Source: PLOWO2-12-38-17 sp963709355
GTDB taxonomy: Bacteria; Planctomycetota; Brocadiia; Brocadiales; Brocadiaceae
Length of the DNA stretch: 64,000 nucleotides
Direction: 5' to 3'
NCBI GenBank assembly: GCA_963709355.1
Contig: CAVPVY010000005.1
Span: 2,046,001 to 2,110,000 of the forward strand
This document shows, piece after piece, positions 24,859-33,640 of this stretch. The translations under genes and the position numbers were made by a program. The notes beneath the pieces were generated by a model. That model was not told the DNA's origin. It worked only from the letters and a program-made list of their open reading frames with translations, and made no database searches. How positions within the stretch are numbered: position 1 is the first letter of the stretch; the number at the start of each line of letters is the position of its first letter.

Positions 24859-25030
24859 TTCACAATCGTGAAAAAGAAGTACATAATGTTTATCTACTAA
24901 CTAAAAGATTCTTTTAAGGCATTTGACAATGCCTTTAATAGCGGTATTGCTGGACTCTGGACTATATCAAATTCATACACACATTTTGATAACTGGTAAT
25001 TTGGGAAATAAAATAACTTCAATATTTAAC

Positions 25031-25852
25031 ATGCACTTAAACATTAAAAGTCGTTATATTCAAAAATATATTTTGATTGTTTTTCTCTTTGCCATAAAAG
25101 ACCTTATTACCCCTGCAAAAGCCTTTGCACTGAGACCGTTCGTCACAACGGATGCAGATGTGGTCGAAACCAATATGATTGAGATAGAACTAGGGCTGTT
25201 TGGACTGCGTGAGCAAAAACATCCTGGTCCTGATGAGCTAACATTGGAAGCAACAAGCATTCGTTTCAATTGTGGGCTGCCATGGGATAGTGAGATTGTG
25301 CTGGAAACCGTGGGTGAATTAATTGACAACGAATATACAGGGGCATTGGGGATAAAGGAGAAGCAATTTGCTAATACGGCGGGCTTTTATAAAAAGGTCT
25401 GGTGGCGCGGAAGTGACTGGATACCCAACTTCGCAACGGAGACGGGTTTTATATTTCCTACTGAAAAAGATACCCCTGGATTAGAATTTGAAGGCACGGG
25501 CATCTTTTCTTGGTATTTAGAAAGAGTTACGTGCCATATGACACTGGGCGGAGGCACAACAACAGAAGAGTTTGAGCACAACAGACGCGGTCTCTTTATT
25601 TATGGCGTCATTTTTGATGTACCAATTCCTCTGTATAAAAAACTTCATTTAGTAACAGAATATACTGGTGAGAAGATAGAGAGTTCTATACTAGATCACC
25701 AGGTATTGGGAGGTTTTGTTTGGGAAGGACCAAAGGAGGTAGAATATGACATTGCAGGATTTACGGGATTAAATAGCGAGAGTGTGGATTGGGGAATGAC
25801 AATAGGTATAACATTTATTCTCAGTAAAACATTTTACCGCAGCGTACACTGA
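25031..25852 (+). CDS. Exported beta-barrel-like protein
   Basis: A 273-residue protein with a signal peptide ending near AKAFA. It then shows repeated amphipathic strands (MIEIELGLFGLREQ, IVLETVGELIDNEYTG, NFATETGFIFPTEKDTPG, LYKKLHLVTEYTGEKI, VDWGMTIGITFILS) like the MetA-like family at 21511. I place the start at ATG 25031, directly before the signal peptide; the frame is open from 24923, but that part is not signal-like. It is the second barrel of the chrB cluster and could be a partner of the first; no substrate can be deduced. Confidence 0.6.
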   Translation: MHLNIKSRYIQKYILIVFLFAIKDLITPAKAFALRPFVTTDADVVETNMIEIELGLFGLREQKHPGPDELTLEATSIRFNCGLPWDSEIVLETVGELIDNEYTGALGIKEKQFANTAGFYKKVWWRGSDWIPNFATETGFIFPTEKDTPGLEFEGTGIFSWYLERVTCHMTLGGGTTTEEFEHNRRGLFIYGVIFDVPIPLYKKLHLVTEYTGEKIESSILDHQVLGGFVWEGPKEVEYDIAGFTGLNSESVDWGMTIGITFILSKTFYRSVH

Positions 25853-25866
25853 GGTCACAGTTAAAA

Positions 25867-25950
25867 GAGAATTTGTGAAGTTGTGCGGTTGTGAGATTAT
25901 GTATTCTCATCCTCTCACCTGCTCATCTTCTAGTCTTTTTTCTCTGCGTT
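25867..25950 (+). repeat. Dispersed repeat, left copy (flanks the ABC importer)
   Basis: The core at 25877-25901 matches the reverse complement of 29799-29823 in 24 of 25 bases, and further blocks (GAGA before; CATCTTC and TTTTTCTC after) also correspond. The two copies lie in opposite orientation on either side of the iron-type ABC operon. No open frame. Confidence 0.6.
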
Positions 25951-26001
25951 CTTTGTGATTCTGCGGTGGATTATCACGACTATTAAAAAGCGAGGTGAAT
26001 T

Positions 26002-27003
26002 ATGAAGTTTATTACGATTACATGTATTGCTCTATTCATATTAGCTAAAGTGTGTTCAGCAGGAAATGAGGTGGTCGTTTATACCTCTGAGGACAAGATT
26101 TTTTCAGAACCTGTTCTTCAGACATTCGAAAAGAAGACGGGAATAAAAGTGCGTGCTATTTATGATACAGAAGAAACCAAGAGCACGGGACTGGTCAATC
26201 GCTTGATTGCAGAGCAGGATAATCCACAAGCTGATGTTTTTTGGAGTGGAGACCCGGTACGTCCTGCTTTACTGGAATTTAAGGGTTTAGTAACACCATA
26301 TTTTTCAAGCGCCGCGTCAGATATTCCAAAGATGTACAAGGATATGGACGGCCATTGGACAGGATTCTCTGCACGTGCACGCATAATACTTTATAATACA
26401 AATCTATTATCAATAGATGAAAGGCCTCTATCAATATTCGACCTCACAAAACCTGTATGGAGGGGTCAGGTTGCAATTGCTAATCCGTTATTTGGCACTA
26501 CTGCAATACACATAGCTGCCCTATATATCGCTTTAGGTGATGAAAAGGCCAGGAAGTTTATGAATGATATGAAGGCTAACGGTGTGAAGATCGTCTCCTC
26601 AAATAGTGAAGTAAGGCGGCTTGTTGCAAGAGGTGAGGTTAAAGTAGGTATCACGGATACGGACGATGCCAGTGTGGCTATTAAGGAAGGAAGTCCGGTA
26701 AAGGTAGTATTTCCTGACCAAACCAGCATTGGTACACTCATTATGCCCAACATGGTCTGTCTCATAAAAAACAGCCCTAACCAGGAAAACGGGAAAAAAC
26801 TGATTGACTATCTCCTCAGCGCCGAGGTTGAGAAAAGCCTGGCATGGGCATCATGCGCGCAGATGCCTCTGAGATACGATGTGCGAACACCAGCGGAAGT
26901 ATATACCATTGATGCTGTAAAAGGAATTAATGTGGATTACCACGACGTAGCAAAAAAACTGGAGGAAATTCAAGAGTTCCTTAAACAGTGGGCAGGGTTC
27001 TAA
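26002..27003 (+). CDS. Ferric-iron-type ABC transporter substrate-binding protein
   Basis: Periplasmic binding component, 333 residues, with a signal peptide cut after VCSA (residue 20). The start of the mature part, VVVYTSEDKIFSEPVLQTFEKKTGIKV, is the standard opening of the FbpA/FutA/AfuA iron-binding group; QADVFWSGDPVRPALLEFKG, RARIILYNTNL, WRGQVAIANPLFGTTAIH and LIKNSPNQENGKKLIDYLLS are further family landmarks. AAAGCGAGGTG before ATG 26002 gives a ribosome binding site. It overlaps the permease start (TAATG). Ferric iron is the most likely substrate, but phosphonate or other small anions are handled by close relatives. Confidence 0.9.
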   Translation: MKFITITCIALFILAKVCSAGNEVVVYTSEDKIFSEPVLQTFEKKTGIKVRAIYDTEETKSTGLVNRLIAEQDNPQADVFWSGDPVRPALLEFKGLVTPYFSSAASDIPKMYKDMDGHWTGFSARARIILYNTNLLSIDERPLSIFDLTKPVWRGQVAIANPLFGTTAIHIAALYIALGDEKARKFMNDMKANGVKIVSSNSEVRRLVARGEVKVGITDTDDASVAIKEGSPVKVVFPDQTSIGTLIMPNMVCLIKNSPNQENGKKLIDYLLSAEVEKSLAWASCAQMPLRYDVRTPAEVYTIDAVKGINVDYHDVAKKLEEIQEFLKQWAGF

Positions 27004-28622
27004 TGCAAAAACAATTAACGCTTAGTTTTTCCTTTACTTTTTTTCTTTGCTTAACGTGCCTGCCAATTGCATGGATGTTTGGAAATTCCATATATGAAGA
27101 TGGCAGTTATTCTTTTGATTACTACAGAGATATTCTTTTTACAGGAAGATATGTAAAAATAATTGCAAATAGTCTCATCCTTGCAAGTATAACAACTATA
27201 TTATCGGCGCTCATGGGTGTTTCAGCGGGGTTTTTTCTTGCAAAAACAAACCTCCCCTTAAAAAGCTTTTTTAAAATTTGCTTTTTCATACCATTGCTTA
27301 TACCCTCATATACCATCGGAATCGCATGGGTAACCCTATTGGGGAAGTCTGGATTTTTGAATACTCTACTGGCTCATTACCTTCACCTGTCTTCTGAGAC
27401 TATATCGAATTTTATTTATAGTACATACGTTGCGGCATTTATTCTCTCGATGAACCTCTTTCCGGTATTAATGTTAATAACAGAATACTCTTTAAGAAAT
27501 CTCAATCCAAGATTTGAAGAAAGCGGGTTGGTCACTGGAAGCAGCTTTCATGTGTTGAGAAGGATTACCTTACCACTAATAACCCCCGCCATTATTTCTG
27601 GAATAATGATTGTATTTGTACTATCGCTTTCTGAATTTGGGATACCAACCCTTCTTCAAATAAATGTACTTACCACCCAGATATTCACCCAATTTAGCGC
27701 ATTCTATAACGAAAAAGCCGCAACAGCAATTGCATTTCCACTGATAGCCATCACCGTAATTATAATCATTTTTGAATACATGTATCTCCACGGAAAATCT
27801 TTTGAAATATTAGGAAGAAAACCGGCAAAGAACTCAATACAATACGGTAATAAATGGCTTCTGGTAGGCGGTACTATTTTTTTTACTTTTGTTTTTTTTA
27901 TATGTGTTTTTATCCCATTATTAACACTAATTCTGAACATCAGAACGCTAGCATCATTTCATGACGCCTTCTTATTAGCAAAAAAGGGTATTATAAACAG
28001 CATCCAGTTTAGCTCTGTTGGAGCGACATTTTTAACATTTGCAGGATTTCTACTGGGGTACCTCTCAGAAAAAGTCCGATTTAAATTAAAAAACAGTACC
28101 TCTGCTTTTATCTGGATATTTTTTGCCGTACCCGCAACGGTTATAGGGATTGGACTTATTAAACTTTATAACAGACCCGGCATGTTTTTCCAGAATGTTT
28201 ACGGTACTTTATGGATAATCATTATTGGATACATGGCAAGATTTTTACCACTATCCACCCGTATTCAGACAAATTATTTCAAACAAATCCCATACTCTTT
28301 GGAAGAAGCTGGTTCGGTAACAGGCGCATCATGGTTTCAAGTCCTTGGGAAAATCGTTTTCCCTTTACAATTTAACGGAATAATCGCCACATGGCTTATC
28401 TGCTTTATATTCTGCATTGGCGAACTGGGAACAACAATACTGGTTTACCCGCCCGGACATGAAACACTTCCCATAACCTTGTTTACTATTATGGCAAATA
28501 GCCCTGAGGATATTGTCTCTGCACTTTCTATAATCATAGTCTTTATGACCTTACTACCACTCGGTGTATTTCTATCAATCTCAAGATACGTCACAAGAAG
28601 TACAATCTCTGTAACGTCTTGA
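27003..28622 (+). CDS. Ferric-iron-type ABC transporter permease (fused two-domain)
   Basis: A 539-residue inner-membrane protein with about 12 spans and two homologous permease modules, as in FbpB/ThiP-like transporters. Each half has an EAA-type coupling loop: EESGLVTGSSFHVLRRITLP near residue 180 and EEAGSVTGASWFQVLGKIVFP near 440. The start ATG overlaps the stop of the binding protein (TAATG at 27001-27005); the in-frame GTG at 26988 is within that gene and less likely. Confidence 0.92.
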   Translation: MQKQLTLSFSFTFFLCLTCLPIAWMFGNSIYEDGSYSFDYYRDILFTGRYVKIIANSLILASITTILSALMGVSAGFFLAKTNLPLKSFFKICFFIPLLIPSYTIGIAWVTLLGKSGFLNTLLAHYLHLSSETISNFIYSTYVAAFILSMNLFPVLMLITEYSLRNLNPRFEESGLVTGSSFHVLRRITLPLITPAIISGIMIVFVLSLSEFGIPTLLQINVLTTQIFTQFSAFYNEKAATAIAFPLIAITVIIIIFEYMYLHGKSFEILGRKPAKNSIQYGNKWLLVGGTIFFTFVFFICVFIPLLTLILNIRTLASFHDAFLLAKKGIINSIQFSSVGATFLTFAGFLLGYLSEKVRFKLKNSTSAFIWIFFAVPATVIGIGLIKLYNRPGMFFQNVYGTLWIIIIGYMARFLPLSTRIQTNYFKQIPYSLEEAGSVTGASWFQVLGKIVFPLQFNGIIATWLICFIFCIGELGTTILVYPPGHETLPITLFTIMANSPEDIVSALSIIIVFMTLLPLGVFLSISRYVTRSTISVTS

Positions 28623-28670
28623 TAATAGTATCAATTTAGTTTTTTGAATAATCTTCAAAGGAATCAAATA

Positions 28671-29720
28671 GTGCAGGAAAAGAAGGCAACTATGCATGCG
28701 CTTGAAGTAAAACAGTTAACCAAAAGCTTCCAGGGAAATGAAATTGTTAAAGGCCTTTCCCTTACGGTTGAAAGAGGACACTTGCTGGCACTGCTGGGCA
28801 CTTCTGGATGCGGCAAGACAACAACGTTAAGGATGATTGCTGGGCTTGAAATCCCCGATAACGGAGAAATATGTATTGAAGGTACAATTGCCAATCGCGG
28901 CAATAAAATACTTATTCCACAAAAGCAAAGGCATATCGGCATGGTATTTCAAGACCTCGCCCTCTGGCCGCACATGACGGTATATGAAAATATCGAGTTT
29001 GGATTAAGCGCAAACAAGATTCCAAGGGCTGAAAGAAAGAAGAAGACTGAAGAAGTTTTAAACAAAGTCAATATGCAAAGTTATTCACGTGAATACCCCG
29101 GAAGACTCTCTGGAGGGCAGCAGCAGTTAATCGCCATAGCGCGGGCAATTGTTACAGAGCCTAAATTGCTACTCATGGATGAACCTTTGTCAAATATTGA
29201 TATCAGATTGCGGGAAGAAATAAGACAGGAAATCATGCGCATCCAGCATGAAACGCAGATTACAACTATTTATGTAACCCACGACCAGGAAGACGCCTTT
29301 CTTCTCGCCGACAAGGTGGCAGTGATGAATGAAGGAATTATTGAACAGACAGGAGCGCCGGAAGATATTTATAATTCTCCAAACTCGCCTTTTGTAGCCG
29401 GTTTTATTGGAGAATCAAACATTATACAGGTAAAAATATTGGGGAAAGACAGAGTATTAACCCCCTGGGGTGAATTAGATTGTAACACAAAAGGACACAC
29501 AGAAGGTATTGCCACTCTTTTTTTCAGACCGCATCAGGCAAAGATAGAGAAAGGTGGTCAGTATGAGGGCGTAATTATAAGTCGGGATTTTATCGGGGGA
29601 GTATACAGGTATCATATTTCAACCTCTGGTGTGAAAATTAAATTGCAGGATCAATATGTATATGAGATAGACAAATCCGTAAGATTTTCTATCAAGCTAA
29701 TGGAAGTTTTATTTCTTTGA
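28671..29720 (+). CDS. ABC transporter ATP-binding protein with TOBE domain
   Basis: The ATPase of the importer, about 349 residues. Walker A is GTSGCGKTT near residue 42, the Q-loop is in MVFQDLALWPHMTV, the signature LSGGQQQLIAIARAI is near 147, Walker B is LLLMDEP with the D-loop LSNIDIR, and the H-loop is in IYVTHDQEDAF. The C-terminal 110 residues (GFIGESNII, TLFFRPHQAKIE) are a TOBE/OB substrate-sensing region, as in PotA/FbpC. I take GTG 28671 because AAAGGA (28657-28662) sits eight bases upstream; ATG 28692 is an equally possible start. Confidence 0.92.
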   Translation: MQEKKATMHALEVKQLTKSFQGNEIVKGLSLTVERGHLLALLGTSGCGKTTTLRMIAGLEIPDNGEICIEGTIANRGNKILIPQKQRHIGMVFQDLALWPHMTVYENIEFGLSANKIPRAERKKKTEEVLNKVNMQSYSREYPGRLSGGQQQLIAIARAIVTEPKLLLMDEPLSNIDIRLREEIRQEIMRIQHETQITTIYVTHDQEDAFLLADKVAVMNEGIIEQTGAPEDIYNSPNSPFVAGFIGESNIIQVKILGKDRVLTPWGELDCNTKGHTEGIATLFFRPHQAKIEKGGQYEGVIISRDFIGGVYRYHISTSGVKIKLQDQYVYEIDKSVRFSIKLMEVLFL

Positions 29721-29759
29721 TAGTTTGCCATAGGAGGTACGGAGAAAAAGACCGGTAGA

Positions 29760-29845
29760 TGAGAAACTGGGAAGATGGGTTGCTGCGAAACATAATCTCA
29801 TAATCTCACAACCTCACAACTTCTCAATCTCCTAGCTTCTATGTG
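29760..29845 (-). repeat. Dispersed repeat, right copy (inverted relative to 25867)
   Basis: Reverse-complement relative of the element at 25867-25950, with the 25-base core at 29799-29823 (one mismatch). A local tandem CATAATCT unit is present at 29791-29806. It lies between the ABC operon and the convergent metallo-hydrolase gene. Confidence 0.6.
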
Positions 29846-29858
29846 GCAGGTTAAACTG

Positions 29859-30494
29859 TTACTGAAAAAACGGATTGTGTTTTTTTTCTTCTCCTATGGT
29901 AGTAAAATCTCCGTGGCCTGGGTACACCATTACGCTATCGTCCAATGTAAACAGGCGCGTTCTGATTGAATCTATTATCTTTTTGTGGGAACCGCCATAA
30001 ATGTCTGTCCTGCCGATAGAACCTGCAAAGAGCGTGTCTCCAACAAATACCGCATTATCTATAAGAAAGCATGAACTGCCTGGTGAATGTCCCGGCGTAT
30101 GTATGATGCTTATAACCTCACTGTCTATTTGCAATTCCTCATTATCAGAAAATGTAATATCCACCTTTGGCATGGGAATTCTGGGTAAACCGAAGGCATC
30201 TGACTGTTCGTTCAGATAATTCAGAAGTGGCACCTCGTCTTTATGAATCATAAATTTTGCGCCTGTTGCATCCTGTAAAGCCTTCACACCACCCACATGG
30301 TCGAAATGGGCATGTGTGTTTATAATAAATTTCAACGTCAGATGGTATTTCCTTAGTTTATTAAGAATATCTTCAGGATTCCCGCCTGCGTCAAAGACCA
30401 CGGCTGTTTTGTCCTTTTTAGAACCAATGATATAGCAATTTACCTCCAGCGGTCCTACCGTTAGTACATCAAAAATTAAATTGTCTGATTTCAT
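29859..30494 (-). CDS. Metallo-beta-lactamase-fold hydrolase (glyoxalase II-like)
   Basis: A 211-residue cytoplasmic hydrolase. The metal motif HxHxDH is present in NTHAHFDHVGG near residue 60, a second metal His in HTPGHSPGS near 134, a bridging Asp in AVFVGDTLFAGSIGR and the last His in VYPGHGDFTTIGEE. The short length (no C-terminal helical domain) is that of YcbL-type glyoxalase II or persulfide-dioxygenase relatives. The next minus-strand gene upstream (the WlbA-WlbB fusion) ends 27 bases away, so they may share a transcript. Confidence 0.9.
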   Translation of the reverse strand: MKSDNLIFDVLTVGPLEVNCYIIGSKKDKTAVVFDAGGNPEDILNKLRKYHLTLKFIINTHAHFDHVGGVKALQDATGAKFMIHKDEVPLLNYLNEQSDAFGLPRIPMPKVDITFSDNEELQIDSEVISIIHTPGHSPGSSCFLIDNAVFVGDTLFAGSIGRTDIYGGSHKKIIDSIRTRLFTLDDSVMVYPGHGDFTTIGEEKKHNPFFQ

Positions 30495-30520
30495 TGTCTT
30501 ATAAATTACATCCTGCAGTT

Positions 30521-32101
30521 TTACTCTTGATTCTTAATTCTTTCACACTCTTCCCTGATTGGCATGATAGATTCTTTTTCAAGCCTGTACTCATTCCCGC
30601 AATATGCACACACGGCGTGATTGTCATTTAATTTTAATGTTGTTCCGCATTTACATACCCATCCAATCCACCTTGCAGGAACACCCACAGCAATGGCGTA
30701 ATCCTGGACATCAGCCTTTATCACTGCACCCGCGCCTATCATTGCATACCTTCCTATTGTAACGCCGCATACAATCGTTGCATTTGCGCCAATGGTTGTC
30801 CCCCTCTTCACAAGTGTATTCTTAAACTCATGCTTTCTTTCGATAAAAGCCCTCGGATTGTACACATTTGTGAATACACACGAAGGGCCGCAAAAGACCT
30901 CATCTTCAAGAACTACACCCTTATATACAGACACATTGTTCTGTATCTTGCATCTGTCGCCTATCTCCGCAGCAGGCCCTATTGCCACATTCTGCCCAAT
31001 AATGCAGTCCTTTCCAATTTTCGACCCCTTGAGAATGTGAGAAAAATGCCATACCTTTGTACCACTGCCAATCTGAGTCCCTTCGTCAATACATGCGCTT
31101 TCGTGCGCAAAGTAAGAGGCTGCGGACATATTACGTAAGGCAAGGGCGTTCTCTGCCTGTTCCAGTACCTTCAATACCCTGAGACCCTCATTACCATCCG
31201 TCTTTGGCGTCTTTCTTTGAAGCACACAATCAATAAAATGTTGTAATTCAAGTTTCAAAGGCTCACCGTCTTCCACTGGTATGATTTCGTAATCAACCTT
31301 TTGCGCAACGGGAATCTTGCCATCCTTCCACTCTATTTTATGAGGATATAAAAACAATTTCTCTTTACTCATATCGTCAAAGACAGCCATTGCCTTTGAG
31401 CCCACAATTATCAGCTTTTGTTCTTTATAAGGATGCAACCAAGTCACAAAGATGTGCCCCTTAACACCATCCTTGAACTCAAGCGTGGTCAGTGTAGTAT
31501 CGTAAATACCTTTATTTAAATAATCACCTCCAAATGCCTTTACTGATATAGGCTCTTCCTCAAGAAGCGTGATAATAACTGATATATCATGAGGCGCAAA
31601 ACTCCATAGAATATTCTCCTCAGTCCTGAGTTTGCCGATATTAAGTCTGTTAGAATAAAGGTATTCCAGCTTCCCAAGTCTACCTGATGCTATAATGTCT
31701 TTAAGTTTTATAACTGCCGGGTGATACAAAAGGATATGCCCGACCATCAACACCCTCTTCCCCTTGCTTGCGATATCCACAATCTCTTGCCCTTCTCTGA
31801 CTGTAAGGGCAAGCGGTTTCTCAACAAAAACATCTTTACCTGCAAGCAACGCCTGTTTCACATACTCATAGTGTGTAGCCGCCGGTGTTGCTATGGCAAC
31901 CGCCTTTATATCCTTATTGTTTAGGATGTCCTCAAATTTCGTGGTATAGTTAACACCGTGAAATCCCTTGCTTCGCTCTGAAATTATTTGAGAGCTTAAA
32001 TCACCGGCAGTATGCAGTACTTCAAGTTCACATAAATTACGAAGTATGTTTTTACCCCAGTAACCCAGACCTATCAGACCAACAAATTTACCTTTATTCA
32101 T
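30521..32101 (-). CDS. Fused Gfo/Idh/MocA oxidoreductase and hexapeptide acetyltransferase (WlbA-WlbB type)
   Basis: A 526-residue fusion. Residues 1-325 form an NAD-dependent oxidoreductase (GLIGLGYWGKNILRN, then VFVEKPLALTVREG, the catalytic EKP motif, and LWSFAPHDISVI). Residues about 335-480 form a left-handed beta-helix acyltransferase (KIGKDCIIGQNVAIGPAAEIG, GTTIGANATIVCGVTIG, IGAGAVIKADV). The last 40 residues add a zinc-ribbon-like CKCG...CAYCGNEY. In separate form WlbA oxidises UDP-N-acetylglucosaminuronate at C3 and WlbB N-acetylates the resulting amine; the aminotransferase WlbC is not in this window. With the UDP-HexNAc dehydrogenase at 11.7 kb this points to 2,3-diacetamido-uronate synthesis. 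Confidence 0.87.
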   Translation of the reverse strand: MNKGKFVGLIGLGYWGKNILRNLCELEVLHTAGDLSSQIISERSKGFHGVNYTTKFEDILNNKDIKAVAIATPAATHYEYVKQALLAGKDVFVEKPLALTVREGQEIVDIASKGKRVLMVGHILLYHPAVIKLKDIIASGRLGKLEYLYSNRLNIGKLRTEENILWSFAPHDISVIITLLEEEPISVKAFGGDYLNKGIYDTTLTTLEFKDGVKGHIFVTWLHPYKEQKLIIVGSKAMAVFDDMSKEKLFLYPHKIEWKDGKIPVAQKVDYEIIPVEDGEPLKLELQHFIDCVLQRKTPKTDGNEGLRVLKVLEQAENALALRNMSAASYFAHESACIDEGTQIGSGTKVWHFSHILKGSKIGKDCIIGQNVAIGPAAEIGDRCKIQNNVSVYKGVVLEDEVFCGPSCVFTNVYNPRAFIERKHEFKNTLVKRGTTIGANATIVCGVTIGRYAMIGAGAVIKADVQDYAIAVGVPARWIGWVCKCGTTLKLNDNHAVCAYCGNEYRLEKESIMPIREECERIKNQE

Positions 32102-32419
32102 ATAAATCCTTTTTTACACTTTACAGATATTTTCATAATGCAGAGACAGATTTAAAACCTGTCTTTACACAGCAAACAATATTTTTTGCTAAATAACAGA
32201 CGTTTCGCTCCTCAGGTGCTTTGTTTTTATGCGTAATATCTTTATTTCCATTCATACTTTGTTCCTTACGAAACTTAGAAAATAAAATGTCAATTTATCT
32301 TATGCCATTTTAGCTTTTTTCTCATGTATTATTTGCTTCTTTTTGGAAATTATTAAGAAACTAAACTACGCATTTTTGAGTATTTATTATAGTAATACTA
32401 ACACCCTGTCATATATTTT

Positions 32420-33637
32420 TTAATTATTCAGAACTGCATTTGAAAAATCCAGTGCAATCTTATCCATGGAAAACCTTTCTTTAACTAATCTGTATCCATT
32501 CTCACCGCACATCTTACATAATTCCCTGTTATTATAAAATTTCAAAAATGCCGTGGTAAAAGCCTCGGCATCGCCCGGCGGCACACACATTCCTACATTG
32601 TGTCTCTCAACCGTACTGGCGATTTCCCCCACATTTGCCAAGAGTACAGGTTTGGCACAAGCCATATAGGGAAACATCTTGACCGGAATAGCCATGTTAT
32701 TATGGGGATGATTTGTATTAGCATTTATACCAATATCAGCGAGGTTGATATAGTCGCATAATTCCGCATGGAGGACAGGTTGAATGACCTTTACATTTGT
32801 AAGGTTATTTTCTTTAACCATACCAATAAATTCATCACGTTTCGCCCCACCACCTACAATCAGAAATAAGATATCCTTATAAATTCTTAGTTTTTCAGCG
32901 CAGGCTATTATTAAATGTAAGTCCTGCAAAAGGCCAAGCGTCCCAACATAGATGGCTATGAACTTATTTTCACTAATTCCCAGCCTTTCAGCCAGAGACC
33001 TGTTTACCGGATGCGGGGAAAATATCTCGATATTCACACCATTGGTTATCACCGTTACTTTGTCTGGACAGGCAACCTTTGAAACAATGTTATCCCTAAC
33101 TCCATTGGTAACGGCAACAATTTTTATCGCCTTTTTATACAAAAGGCTTTCAAGTATTTCCAATGTCTTAATCAAGAAACCTCTTTTTATGTCGATACCG
33201 GCATATATCCTTTCAGGCCAGATATCTCTCACATCAAAAATAAAGCATGACTTTTTAAATATACTTAAAATATAGCCTGCCAATGCTGTAAATATTGGAC
33301 CTGAAGTAGCAACGACAAAATCCGCCCTTTTGGTAAGGATTCCAGCCATGATTGACGAAAACATGAAACTTAAATAGGTTAAAAGCCTTGCAACAGCACT
33401 TGTCTTTTTTGTCGTGTAAAACCATACCCTTATTATTCTAACCCCGTTAATCTCTTCCTGCATAAAAGGTTTTTTTTTATAATCAGGATAAACCATTCCA
33501 AACGGATAATTAGGAAATCCTGTAATAACAGTCACTTTATATCCCAACCTGCTCAGATTAAATGCTAAACCTGTTAGCCTCTCAGAAGCTGCACCTATTT
33601 CCGGTGAAAAATATTGAGTAACAAACAAAATGTGCAT
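32420..33637 (-). CDS. GT4 glycosyltransferase (WbuB-like)
   Basis: A 405-residue retaining glycosyltransferase of GT-B fold. The N-terminal domain opens MHILFVTQYFSPEIGAASERL, typical of WbuB / colanic-acid-type enzymes that add N-acetyl-fucosamine or related sugars. The linker NGVNIEIFSP, FIAIYVGTLGLLQDL and the C-terminal nucleotide site ADIGINANTN...MFPYMACAKPVL follow. The catalytic EX7E-type glutamates are replaced by a weaker pattern, as is common in this subgroup. It ends 318 bases of apparently empty sequence from the WlbA-WlbB fusion start and is 3 bases from the ABC-like gene. Confidence 0.9.
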   Translation of the reverse strand: MHILFVTQYFSPEIGAASERLTGLAFNLSRLGYKVTVITGFPNYPFGMVYPDYKKKPFMQEEINGVRIIRVWFYTTKKTSAVARLLTYLSFMFSSIMAGILTKRADFVVATSGPIFTALAGYILSIFKKSCFIFDVRDIWPERIYAGIDIKRGFLIKTLEILESLLYKKAIKIVAVTNGVRDNIVSKVACPDKVTVITNGVNIEIFSPHPVNRSLAERLGISENKFIAIYVGTLGLLQDLHLIIACAEKLRIYKDILFLIVGGGAKRDEFIGMVKENNLTNVKVIQPVLHAELCDYINLADIGINANTNHPHNNMAIPVKMFPYMACAKPVLLANVGEIASTVERHNVGMCVPPGDAEAFTTAFLKFYNNRELCKMCGENGYRLVKERFSMDKIALDFSNAVLNN

Positions 33638-33640
33638 TTA

